Assembly (NCBI GenBank): GCA_035995165.1
Contig: DASYKU010000095.1
Location: 1-41,414, forward strand
From: Mycobacteriales bacterium
GTDB lineage: Bacteria > Actinomycetota > Actinomycetes > Mycobacteriales > CADCTP01
Length of the DNA stretch: 41,414 bases
Reading direction: 5' to 3'
Shown here: piece by piece, positions 30,553 through 37,683 of the stretch
How positions within the stretch are numbered: the first letter of the stretch is position 1
Layout of the letters: every line of letters begins with the position of its first letter
Made by a program: the position numbers and the translations under genes
Notes under the pieces: generated by a model
What the model was told of the DNA's origin: nothing
Databases searched by the model: none
The model's input: the letters and a program-made list of their open reading frames with translations, nothing else

Positions 30553-31541
30553 CGGTCGCTCCCGTCGTCGCGGCGTCGGCCGGGCGCCCCGGCCGTGTTC
30601 TCCTCGGCGGCGTGCCCGGTCAGGGAGAGGAAGACGTCGTCCAGGCTCGGCTCCCGCAGCTGCAGCCCGCGGGCCTGGACCCCGGCCGCGTCCAGCCGCC
30701 GGACGACCTCGGCCAGCGTCGCGGTCCCGTCCTTGGCCGGCACCCGGACCAGCTCGTCGTCGGTGGTCGCGTCCCCGCTGCCCGCGCCGGACAGCGTGGC
30801 CACGACCCGGCTCGCCTCGGCCGCGTCGGCCAGCCGGACCTCGACCAGCGCCCCGCCGAGCGTGGCCTTGAGCTCGGACGAGGTGCCCTCGGCGATGACC
30901 CGGCCCCGGTCGACCACCGAGATGCGGTCGGCCAGCCGGTCGGCCTCCTCCAGGTACTGCGTGGTCAGCAGCAGCGTGGTCCCCTCCCGGACCAGGTCCT
31001 CGATCACGCCCCAGAGCTCGATCCGGCTGCGCGGGTCGAGCCCGGTGGTCGGCTCGTCCAGGAACAGCACCGGCGGCCGGGCCACCAGCGCCGCGGCCAG
31101 GTCCAGCCGCCGCCGCATCCCCCCGGAGTACGTCTTGGCCGTCCGCCCGGCGGCGTCGGAGAGCTCGAAGCGCTCCAGCAGCTCGGCCGCCCGGGACTTC
31201 GCCTCGGCCGTCGGCAGGTGGTTGAGCCGGCCGACCAGCGTGAGGTTCTCCGAGCCGGTCAGGTTCTCGTCCACGGCCGCGTACTGCCCGGCCAGGCCGA
31301 TCTTGCGGCGGACCGCCTCGGGGTCGCGCAACACGTCGATGCCGGCCACCTCGGCCCGTCCGGAGTCCGGCTGCAGCAGCGTGGTCAGGATGTCGACGGT
31401 CGTGGTCTTGCCGGCGCCGTTCGGCCCGAGCAGGCCCAGCACGGTGCCCTGCTGGACCTCCAGCGACACCCCGTCCAGGGCCCGGACGTCCTTGCCGAAG
31501 GTCTTGACCAGTGTGTCGGCGATCACCGCGGGACCGTTCAT
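30549..31541 (-). CDS. ABC exporter ATPase (DrrA-like)
   Basis: A 330-residue ATPase of the DrrA/CcmA type. Walker A GPNGAGKTTT lies near residues 40-49, the Q-loop in AGQYAAVDENLTG, the ABC signature TYSGGMRRRLDLA near 138-150, Walker B VLFLDEPTTGLD near 160-170 and the switch His is replaced by Gln in LLTTQYLEEADRLAD, a known DrrA-type feature. The C-terminal 100 residues are the DrrA accessory domain ending TGHAAEEN. Start ATG 31539-31541 follows TACGAT by 7 bases (leaderless). The gene order ATPase then permease is the usual one. Confidence 0.95.
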   Translation of the reverse strand: MNGPAVIADTLVKTFGKDVRALDGVSLEVQQGTVLGLLGPNGAGKTTTVDILTTLLQPDSGRAEVAGIDVLRDPEAVRRKIGLAGQYAAVDENLTGSENLTLVGRLNHLPTAEAKSRAAELLERFELSDAAGRTAKTYSGGMRRRLDLAAALVARPPVLFLDEPTTGLDPRSRIELWGVIEDLVREGTTLLLTTQYLEEADRLADRISVVDRGRVIAEGTSSELKATLGGALVEVRLADAAEASRVVATLSGAGSGDATTDDELVRVPAKDGTATLAEVVRRLDAAGVQARGLQLREPSLDDVFLSLTGHAAEENTAGAPGRRRDDGSDR

Positions 31542-31548
31542 CCGCGCG

Positions 31549-31554
31549 ATCGTA
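31549..31554 (-). promoter_or_regulatory. -10 element of the ABC exporter operon
   Basis: Minus-strand TACGAT is 7 bases before ATG 31541; leaderless layout. The divergent NAD(P)-binding gene has a different, stress-type promoter in the same gap. Confidence 0.5.
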
Positions 31555-31577
31555 CTGTTCGGCGCGAGCGCAAGCCT

Positions 31578-31602
31578 GTTCACAACGCTCCGGGCCGGGT
31601 AC
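31578..31602 (+). promoter_or_regulatory. SigB/SigF-type stress promoter of the NAD(P)-binding/CPBP genes
   Basis: GTTC (31578-31581), 15 bases, GGGTAC (31597-31602). This is the same architecture as at 22722-22746. Transcription would begin near 31609, 28 bases before GTG 31637. Confidence 0.55.
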
Positions 31603-31636
31603 GGGGACCGGCAGGCGACAGGACGGGGGTCATCGG

Positions 31637-32527
31637 GTGCGGGTACTGGTAGCGGGGGCGTCGGGCTTCGTGGGGCGGCGGCTGACCCCGGCGTTGGCCG
31701 AGGCGGGGCACGAGGTGCGGGCGATGACCCGGCATCCCGACACGTACCAGGGTGCGGGGGAGCCGGTCCGCGGCGACGTGTCCCAGCCGGAGACGCTGGG
31801 CGGCGCGCTGGCGGGCTGCACCGCTGCCTACTACCTGGTGCACTCGCTCGACAAGCCCGAGTTCGCCGCGGACGACGCCGAGGGCGCGACGGCGTTCGCG
31901 GCGGCCGCGGCCGAGGCCGGGCTGTCGCGGATCGTCTACCTCGGGGGGCTCGGCGAGGACTCCGACACGCTCTCGGCCCACCTGCGCAGCCGGCGCCAGG
32001 TCGAGCAGCTGCTCGGCAGCACCGGCGTGCCGACCACGACGCTGCGGGCCGGCATCATCGTCGGCAACGGCGGGATCTCCTGGGAGCTGACCCGGCAGCT
32101 GGTCGAGCACCTGCCCGCGATGATCACCCCGCGCTGGGTGCACACCCGGACCCAGCCGATCGCGATCGCCGACGTGATCCGGTATCTGGTCGGCGTGCTG
32201 GAGCTGCCCGAGGCGGCCGGCCGGCACTTCGACATCGGCGGCCCGGACGTCCTGGAATACCTGGAGATGCTGCGGCGGGTCGGCCGCATCGAGGGCCGCC
32301 GCCCGCTGATCGTGCCGGTGCCACTGCTGACCCCGTCGCTGTCGGCCCGCTGGCTGTCGCTGGTGACGAGCGTCGACGTGACCACCGGGCGGTCGCTGAT
32401 CGACTCGATGACCAACGAGGTGGTCGTCCGGGACGACAGCATCCGCAAGCTGGTCCCGTTCGAGCCGCTGGACTACGACTCGGCGGTGCTGCAGGCGCTG
32501 GGCGAGCGGGCGAAGGAGGGACGGTGA
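31637..32527 (+). CDS. NAD(P)-binding (NmrA/atypical SDR) protein
   Basis: A 296-residue Rossmann protein of the extended/atypical SDR group. VRVLVAGASGFVGRRLTPALAEAGHEVRAMTRHP (1-34) has the GxSGxxG dinucleotide motif at residues 7-13 and a basic residue after strand 2 that favours NADP. VYLGGLGED replaces the usual catalytic Ser/Tyr region, and no YxxxK motif stands out, so it may be a redox sensor or an oxidoreductase with altered site. The tail FDIGGPDVLEYLEMLRRVGRIEGRRP fits the subgroup. Start GTG 31637. Its stop overlaps the start of the CPBP gene by GTGA, so the two are coupled. A stress-type promoter lies upstream. Confidence 0.88.
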   Translation: MRVLVAGASGFVGRRLTPALAEAGHEVRAMTRHPDTYQGAGEPVRGDVSQPETLGGALAGCTAAYYLVHSLDKPEFAADDAEGATAFAAAAAEAGLSRIVYLGGLGEDSDTLSAHLRSRRQVEQLLGSTGVPTTTLRAGIIVGNGGISWELTRQLVEHLPAMITPRWVHTRTQPIAIADVIRYLVGVLELPEAAGRHFDIGGPDVLEYLEMLRRVGRIEGRRPLIVPVPLLTPSLSARWLSLVTSVDVTTGRSLIDSMTNEVVVRDDSIRKLVPFEPLDYDSAVLQALGERAKEGR

Positions 32528-33255
32528 CGGCCCTGTTCCGGCCGGTCCCGCGGGATCACCACGAGACCGACGCCGCGTTCCGGCGCCGCCGGAAGATCGT
32601 CGCCGGGGTGTCGCTGGCGGGGGCGGGCCTGCTCGGGGTGTCGCTGTCCACCGAACCGGACTCGCCCGAGTTCTACGCGCTGACCCTCGGCGTGGCCGGC
32701 ACCTGGGCCGCCGGCGGCGTGCTGTCCGGCCCGCTGCACCTCGGCCGGATCGAGCACGGGCCGGAGCTCCGGCGGCCGGTCCTGGTGCCGGTCCTGATCG
32801 GGGCGGCCGCGTTCGGCGCGTTCTACGGGGCCGCGCTGGTCGCCCGGGAGATCCCGGTGCTGGACACCGCGCTGCGCTCGATCCTGCAGTACGCGAAGCA
32901 GGGCTCCGGCCCGCTGGTCGCGTTGACCACGCTGGCCAACGGGGCGGCCGAAGAGTTCTTCTTCCGCGGCGCGCTCTACGCGGCGGTCGGCGTCGAGGGC
33001 CCGGTCGCCGGCTCCACCGCCGGCTACGTGCTGGCCACCGCCGCGACCCGCAACCCGGCCCTGATCCTGGCCTCGGTCCCGATGGGCGCGTTGTTCGCCC
33101 TGCAGCGCAAGGCGTCCGGCGGCATCCAGGCGCCGATCGTCACCCACCTGACCTGGTCGGCACTGATGCTGCGCTATCTTCCGCCGCTGTTCCGGGACGC
33201 GCCCGCCGACCGGGCCGCGCGGCTGCGAGACTGGTACCCGTGGCGAACCGGATGA
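32524..33255 (+). CDS. CPBP-family intramembrane metalloprotease
   Basis: A 243-residue membrane protein with about six helices and the CPBP (CaaX protease/bacteriocin-processing) motifs. Motif 1 is NGAAEEFFFRGALY near 139-152 (EExxxR), motif 2 is the helix with Arg/Asn further on and the final motif includes VTHLTWSALMLRYLP near 205-220 (HxxxS/N region). Members process prenylated or membrane proteins or contribute to self-protection against peptides. GTG 32524 overlaps the previous stop. The following unknown gene begins 16 bases before this one ends, so the three genes form one transcript. Confidence 0.88.
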   Translation: MTALFRPVPRDHHETDAAFRRRRKIVAGVSLAGAGLLGVSLSTEPDSPEFYALTLGVAGTWAAGGVLSGPLHLGRIEHGPELRRPVLVPVLIGAAAFGAFYGAALVAREIPVLDTALRSILQYAKQGSGPLVALTTLANGAAEEFFFRGALYAAVGVEGPVAGSTAGYVLATAATRNPALILASVPMGALFALQRKASGGIQAPIVTHLTWSALMLRYLPPLFRDAPADRAARLRDWYPWRTG

Positions 33256-33878
33256 CGGGATACGAGGCGACGCGGCACGGCCTGCATGCGGTGGCCGAGA
33301 GGCTCCTGGCCGGCCCGCAGTACCGGGCGACCGGCACGGTGCGGCTGCGCCAGCTCGCGGGCGGCTTCGGCACCGTCCGGCCGTACGGGGACGTCCTGCT
33401 GGTGACCGTCGACGGGACCGAGCTGGTCGTGTCGCGTGTGGACGGTGGCGCGGACCGGCACCCGCTGCGCGGCACGCTCGGCGAGCTGGCCGCGGCGACC
33501 GGGCTGGAGTACGGCGGCCCGGACGGCGTCTACGCCGACGGCTCCGGCGCGACCCCCGACCTCGCGCTCGACCTCGATGCCGACGCGGCGGCCGTGCTCG
33601 CCGACGCCTTCGCCACCGGCGCCGCCGCACTGGACGCCCTCGGCGACCCGGTGATCTGGCCCGAGCACTTCGACATCGCGGTCACCGTCGACGAGGTGAA
33701 CTACGGCGTCTCGCCCGGCGACGCCGCGATCGCCGAGCCCTACGCGTACGTCGGCCCGCACCGGCCGCGGACCGGTCCGTTCTGGAACCAGTCCTTCGGT
33801 GCCGCCCACCCGCTGCGCGAGGTCCCCGACGTCGCCGCGTTCTTCGCCGAGGGCCGCCGGCTCACCGCCGGCGAGTGA
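33240..33878 (+). CDS. Conserved hypothetical protein, end of the stress-promoter operon
   Basis: A 212-residue soluble protein that I do not recognise. It starts VANRMTGYEATRHGLHAVAERLLAG and has a middle with alternating strands (GDVLLVTVDGTELVVSRVDG), a segment DPVIWPEHFDIAVTVDEVNYGVSPGDAAIAEPYAYVGPH, and a C-terminal GPFWNQSFGAAHP. The W-P-E-H-F-D-I and N-Y-G-V-S-P-G-D patterns look strongly conserved and could form a binding site. There is no membrane helix or signal peptide. GTG 33240 overlaps the CPBP gene by 16 bases; an ATG at 33252 is an alternative start. Confidence 0.75.
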   Translation: MANRMTGYEATRHGLHAVAERLLAGPQYRATGTVRLRQLAGGFGTVRPYGDVLLVTVDGTELVVSRVDGGADRHPLRGTLGELAAATGLEYGGPDGVYADGSGATPDLALDLDADAAAVLADAFATGAAALDALGDPVIWPEHFDIAVTVDEVNYGVSPGDAAIAEPYAYVGPHRPRTGPFWNQSFGAAHPLREVPDVAAFFAEGRRLTAGE

Positions 33879-33909
33879 CCAGCCACCGGCGGGCGGGTGA
33901 CCAGCCGCG

Positions 33910-34623
33910 TCACGGCCGGCGGCCGATCGTGATCAGCTCGGGGCTGTCGTCGGTGACCGGCGTACGGTCCCAGTCGCCGAAGCGGGACTCCGGCACCAGA
34001 CCGGCCCCGGCCAGGAACCGGTCCAGCGCGGCCGCGGACAGGAACCGCAGCGTGCCCCGGTCGGCCTGGGCGCGCCAGCGCCCGCCGTCGGTCGTCTCGG
34101 TGAACGTGACCAGGTCGCCCTCGACCCCGTGGACCTCGTACGAGACCCGGACCGGCGCGCCCGCGTACGCGACCTCGAAGGCGGCGCCGTGCCAGCGCTC
34201 CCACGCCCGCGCGGCCGGGTTGCGGGTCTCGAACGCGACCCGCCCGCCGGGCCGCAGCGCGTCCCGCATCCCGGCCAGCACGGACGCGACCTCCGCGTCC
34301 GCCCGCAGCTCCTGGAACGCGTGCCCGGTCATCGTCACGAGGTCGAACGCGGCCGAGTACGCCCCCGGCGCCAGCGTCCCGGCCACCCACTCGACCGCGG
34401 GTTCCGCGCGGGCCACGGCGAGCATCCCCGCACCCGGGTCGAGGCCGACGAGCCGGCCCCGGTGCCCGTCGCGGCGGGCCCGCTTGAGCAGGGTCCCGGT
34501 GCCGCAGCCGACGTCGAGCACGTCCCCGGCCGCCCGGACCAGCCCGAGATAGAAGTCGTCCGATGCCCCCCACACGTTCTGCACGTCGTAGAGACGGGCG
34601 TCCTCGAGGTCGTCGTAGCTCAC
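33910..34623 (-). CDS. Class I SAM-dependent methyltransferase
   Basis: A 237-residue methyltransferase. VSYDDLEDARLYDVQNVWGASDDFYLGL precedes motif I VLDVGCGTGTLLKRA (residues about 34-48), with LVGLDPGAGMLAVARA after it, then FDLVTMTGHAFQEL and ALRPGGRVAFETRNP. The region SRFGDWDRTPVTDDSPELITIGRR at the end is typical of small-molecule methyltransferases. The substrate is unknown. GTG 34621-34623 is chosen because TACGGT lies 7 bases upstream. It converges on the unknown gene at 33240 with a 31-base gap. Confidence 0.92.
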   Translation of the reverse strand: MSYDDLEDARLYDVQNVWGASDDFYLGLVRAAGDVLDVGCGTGTLLKRARRDGHRGRLVGLDPGAGMLAVARAEPAVEWVAGTLAPGAYSAAFDLVTMTGHAFQELRADAEVASVLAGMRDALRPGGRVAFETRNPAARAWERWHGAAFEVAYAGAPVRVSYEVHGVEGDLVTFTETTDGGRWRAQADRGTLRFLSAAALDRFLAGAGLVPESRFGDWDRTPVTDDSPELITIGRRP

Positions 34624-34630
34624 GCGCAGC

Positions 34631-34636
34631 ACCGTA
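34631..34636 (-). promoter_or_regulatory. -10 element of the methyltransferase gene
   Basis: Minus-strand TACGGT is 7 bases before GTG 34623; leaderless layout. The remaining gap to 34828 holds no coding sequence I can support. Confidence 0.5.
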
Positions 34637-34828
34637 GCCAGCGCCTGCGCCGGCCCGACAGCGAGTTTGGGTGGGCCGGTGACGACGGACTGGTGGCGGG
34701 CCCCGACCACCGCGACGTCGACCGGGACGAACTTCTGGGTCCTCGCCGGCGGTCGGTGCTGATCGCTGCCCCTGAGTCCCTGCCCGGAACGGGGAGCGAC
34801 CGGCTACGGTCCCTTCGCGCAGTCGGGT

Positions 34829-35698
34829 GTGGGGGTGGGGCGCGTGCGGACGACGGCGTACCGGTGGGTGCCGATCGCGGTCGGGCTCGTCTTCGGCGGT
34901 TGGTTCGTGGCCACCTCGGCGTACCGGGACCAGCCGTTGTGGACGGTGTGGGCGCCGCTCGTGGTCGCGCTGACCACCGCGGCCGGCGTGATCTTCGGCT
35001 ACGGCGTCGACCGCTGGCGCGAGCTGACCGCGCTGGGCGCGAGCGCGGGCCGGACCGCCCGGCAGGTGACCGCCGCCGCCGCGACCGCCCTGGTGCCGCT
35101 GGTGGTCTCGCTGGTGCTGCCGGTCACCGACACCCGCGCGGCCGTCCGGGCGGCCGTGCTGCTCACGGTCACCGTGATCGGCGGCGCGCCCGCGGCCGCG
35201 GTGCTCTACCGGATCCGGAGCGTCGCGGTCGGCCGGCCGACCGGAGGGCGAGGGGCCGAGGCCGAGCTGCTGCTGCGGCTGCGCCGGGTGCTGCAACGGA
35301 TCCTCGCCGCCGTCGGCACTCTCGTCGCACTGTCCACAGTGGCCACCGCGGCGGTGATCGCGCTGGGCCAGCAGGGCGCCCGGGCGGCCGGGCGGCCGGT
35401 CCCGCAGACGCCGGCGGAGGTCGTGGTCGTCTTCGGCGGCGCCGGCTCGCTCCTCGTCGCGCTGATCTATGCGCCGGCGGCCGTGGCCGTCTCCGACCGC
35501 GCCCGCCGGCTCTGCGACGAGCTGTTCCCGCTGCGCGGGGCCGAGGAGCCGGCCGACATCCTGGCCGTGGCCGAGAGCCGCCGCACGCTGGAGTCGTTCC
35601 TCGGCGCCGACCGCGGCCTGCTGGCCGACCTGCAGACCGGGCTGGTCGTGCTCGCCCCGCTGCTCGCCAGCGGCTTCGCCGTGTTCCTGCCCGGCTGA
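34829..35698 (+). CDS. Integral membrane protein of unknown function
   Basis: A 289-residue protein with about six hydrophobic segments grouped in two sets: roughly 12-30, 41-58, 88-106 and 110-128, then a soluble stretch, then 160-178, 202-222 and a final one at the end. A helical charged stretch before the last segment (VSDRARRLCDELFPLRG...VAESRRTLESFLG) may be cytosolic. No known family motif is seen. Several in-frame GTG codons exist (34829, 34835, 34844); TACGGT lies upstream at 34813 but the spacing does not decide between them. The PLP decarboxylase gene follows after 29 bases and may be in the same transcript. Confidence 0.7.
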   Translation: MGVGRVRTTAYRWVPIAVGLVFGGWFVATSAYRDQPLWTVWAPLVVALTTAAGVIFGYGVDRWRELTALGASAGRTARQVTAAAATALVPLVVSLVLPVTDTRAAVRAAVLLTVTVIGGAPAAAVLYRIRSVAVGRPTGGRGAEAELLLRLRRVLQRILAAVGTLVALSTVATAAVIALGQQGARAAGRPVPQTPAEVVVVFGGAGSLLVALIYAPAAVAVSDRARRLCDELFPLRGAEEPADILAVAESRRTLESFLGADRGLLADLQTGLVVLAPLLASGFAVFLPG

Positions 35699-35727
35699 CC
35701 TCCCTTATCGTGGCGGCGTGGGTGGGG

Positions 35728-37134
35728 ATGGCTGAGACCGACTGGGACTGGGGTCCCGAGGAGCTGCGCGCGCACGGGCACCGGATGGTCGACCTGCTGG
35801 TCGAGCACCTGAGCACGCTGCCGGAACAGCCGGTGTTCCGGCCGTACCCGCGGGCGCTGGCGCAGGAACGGCTGTCCGCGCCGCTGCCGGAGCTGGGCCG
35901 CCCGGCCGGGGAGCTGTTCGACGAGCTGGCCGGCACCGTGCTGCCGTGGCCGTTCGGCAACGGGCACCCGCGCTGGGCCGGCTGGGTCAACGGGCCGCCG
36001 AGCCCGGTCGCGGTGCTCGCGGACGCGCTGGCCGCGGCGATGAACCCGTCCGTGGCCGGCGGCAACCACGCCGCGACGTACGTGGAGAAGCAGGTCGTGC
36101 GCTGGCTCGGCGAGCTGCTCGGCCTGCCGGGCTGGGGCGGCCTGCTGGTCAGCGGCGGCTCGGCCGCGACCGTGCACGCGCTGGCCGCGGCCCGGCACCG
36201 GGCCACCGCCGGCGCGGTCCGCCAGTCCGGCCTGGACCAGTCCACGGCCCCGCTGACCGTGTACGCCTCGGACCAGACCCACAGCGCGGTCGCCAAGGCG
36301 GTCGAGCTGCTCGGCCTCGGCGCCGCGGCCCTGCGGGTGCTGCCCGCGGACCGCGATCGCCGGCTGCCGGTCGCCGCGCTGGCGTCGGCGCTGGCGTCCG
36401 ACCGCGCCCGGGGCGCCCGGCCGATGGCGGTGGTGGCCTCGGCCGGCACGGTGAACACCGGCGCGATCGACCCGCTGGCCGAGATCGGTTCGCTCTGCGC
36501 GGCCGAGCGGGTCTGGCTGCACGTCGACGGCGCGTACGGCGCCCCCGCGGTGCTCGACCCGCGGCACGCCGCCGCGCTGGCCCCGATGGCCGCCGCCGAC
36601 AGCGTCGCGGTGGACGCGCACAAGTGGCTGTCGGTGCCGTACGAGGCCGGGGCCGTGCTGGTGCGGGACGAGGAGACGCTGCGGGCGGCGTTCAGCCGGG
36701 TGGCGGCGTACCTGGCCGAGGACAGCGACCCGGACGGGGTCACCTGGCTGCCCTGGTTCAGCGAGTACGGCAGCCAGCAGACCCGGGGCTTCCGCGCGCT
36801 CAAGGTCTGGGCCGCGCTGGCCCACCACGGCCGGTCCGGGTACGCGACCACCATCGGGCACGACCTCGACCTGGCCGAGCGGCTCGCGGCCACGGTCGAC
36901 CGGTCGCCGCTGCTGACCCTGGTCTCCACCGGGCTCAGCGTGGTGACGTTCCGGTCCCGTGCCTCGGACGACCGCGAGGTGCTGCGCCGGGTCCAGCTCG
37001 GCGGCGAGGCCTTCCTGACCGGCACCGCGCTGGACGGCGGGTTCGTCCTGCGGGCCTGTATCACCAACCCCCGGATGCGGGCCGAGGACGTCGACCGGAT
37101 CGTCGCCGCGGTCGAGGCCGCCGCCCGGCCGTGA
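35728..37134 (+). CDS. PLP-dependent decarboxylase (group II, aromatic amino acid/glutamate type)
   Basis: A 468-residue fold-type I enzyme of PLP decarboxylase group II. WGPEELRAHGHRMVDLLVEHL near the start, PWPFGNGHPRWAGWVNGPPSP (residues about 73-93) and NPSVAGGNHAATYVEKQV (about 106-123) form the substrate side, HVDGAYGAP has the cofactor Asp267, and VDAHKWLSVPYEAG has the PLP lysine Lys299. Relatives decarboxylate aromatic amino acids, diaminobutyrate or glutamate; the substrate cannot be read off. ATG 35728 has only weak ribosome-site character; GTG 35722 is in frame just upstream and TATCGT lies 16 bases before that region. The DinB gene overlaps its stop. Confidence 0.92.
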   Translation: MAETDWDWGPEELRAHGHRMVDLLVEHLSTLPEQPVFRPYPRALAQERLSAPLPELGRPAGELFDELAGTVLPWPFGNGHPRWAGWVNGPPSPVAVLADALAAAMNPSVAGGNHAATYVEKQVVRWLGELLGLPGWGGLLVSGGSAATVHALAAARHRATAGAVRQSGLDQSTAPLTVYASDQTHSAVAKAVELLGLGAAALRVLPADRDRRLPVAALASALASDRARGARPMAVVASAGTVNTGAIDPLAEIGSLCAAERVWLHVDGAYGAPAVLDPRHAAALAPMAAADSVAVDAHKWLSVPYEAGAVLVRDEETLRAAFSRVAAYLAEDSDPDGVTWLPWFSEYGSQQTRGFRALKVWAALAHHGRSGYATTIGHDLDLAERLAATVDRSPLLTLVSTGLSVVTFRSRASDDREVLRRVQLGGEAFLTGTALDGGFVLRACITNPRMRAEDVDRIVAAVEAAARP

Positions 37135-37637
37135 CCGACCTGCCGCCGCTCGCCGGCGAGGACCACGTCTGCGCCGCCTGCGGCCTCGCGTACGCGGACC
37201 TCGCCGTCGCCGAGGCGCCCGCACGCCTGGAAGTCCTGGTCCGGGACTTCGAGGCCGCCGTCGTGGCCGCGCCCGACCCGGCGGTGCGCCCGCAGCCGTC
37301 GGTCTGGTCGCCGGCCGAGTACGCCTGCCACGTGCGCGACGTGCTCGTGACGTACACGGTCCGGCTGCACCGGGCGCGCCGGGAGGACCGCCCGGTGCTG
37401 GAGCCGATGTACAACGACCTGCGGGCCCGGCGTTTCGACTACGCCCACGCCGACCTCGCGGCCGTCCGGGCCGAGAGCCGGGCGGCCGCCGCCGGCCTCA
37501 CCGCCGAGATCGCCCGCATCACCGACGCGGACCGGCTCGTCAGCCGGTTGCCGGGCGAGCACCGCAGCACCCGCTGGCTCGTCCGCCAGACCCTGCACGA
37601 GGTCCGCCACCACACCCTGGACATCCGCTCCCAGTAG
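37131..37637 (+). CDS. DinB-family metal-binding protein
   Basis: A 168-residue DinB/YfiT-like four-helix bundle protein. The three-histidine site is formed by YACHVRDVL (residue about 66) and LHEVRHHTLDI near the end. An N-terminal CAACGLAY pair of cysteines may bind zinc, as in many actinobacterial members. Such proteins include thiol-dependent transferases, though most functions are unknown. GTG 37131 overlaps the stop of the decarboxylase by a GTGA junction, so translation is coupled and the two proteins are probably partners in one process. Confidence 0.85.
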   Translation: MTDLPPLAGEDHVCAACGLAYADLAVAEAPARLEVLVRDFEAAVVAAPDPAVRPQPSVWSPAEYACHVRDVLVTYTVRLHRARREDRPVLEPMYNDLRARRFDYAHADLAAVRAESRAAAAGLTAEIARITDADRLVSRLPGEHRSTRWLVRQTLHEVRHHTLDIRSQ

Positions 37638-37671
37638 TCCGGATCCGCGGACCTGGGCGGTGCTTGCTCCG

Positions 37672-37677
37672 TACTGT
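37672..37677 (+). promoter_or_regulatory. -10 element of the cNMP-domain kinase gene
   Basis: TACTGT, 6 bases, ATG 37684; leaderless layout with no ribosome site. Confidence 0.55.
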
Positions 37678-37683
37678 CGCCAG

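Noticed and set aside
33140-33810. Minus-strand frames opposite the genes at 32524 and 33240
   Set aside because: They are shadows with Arg/Gly-rich composition; the plus frames overlap properly and carry conserved motifs.
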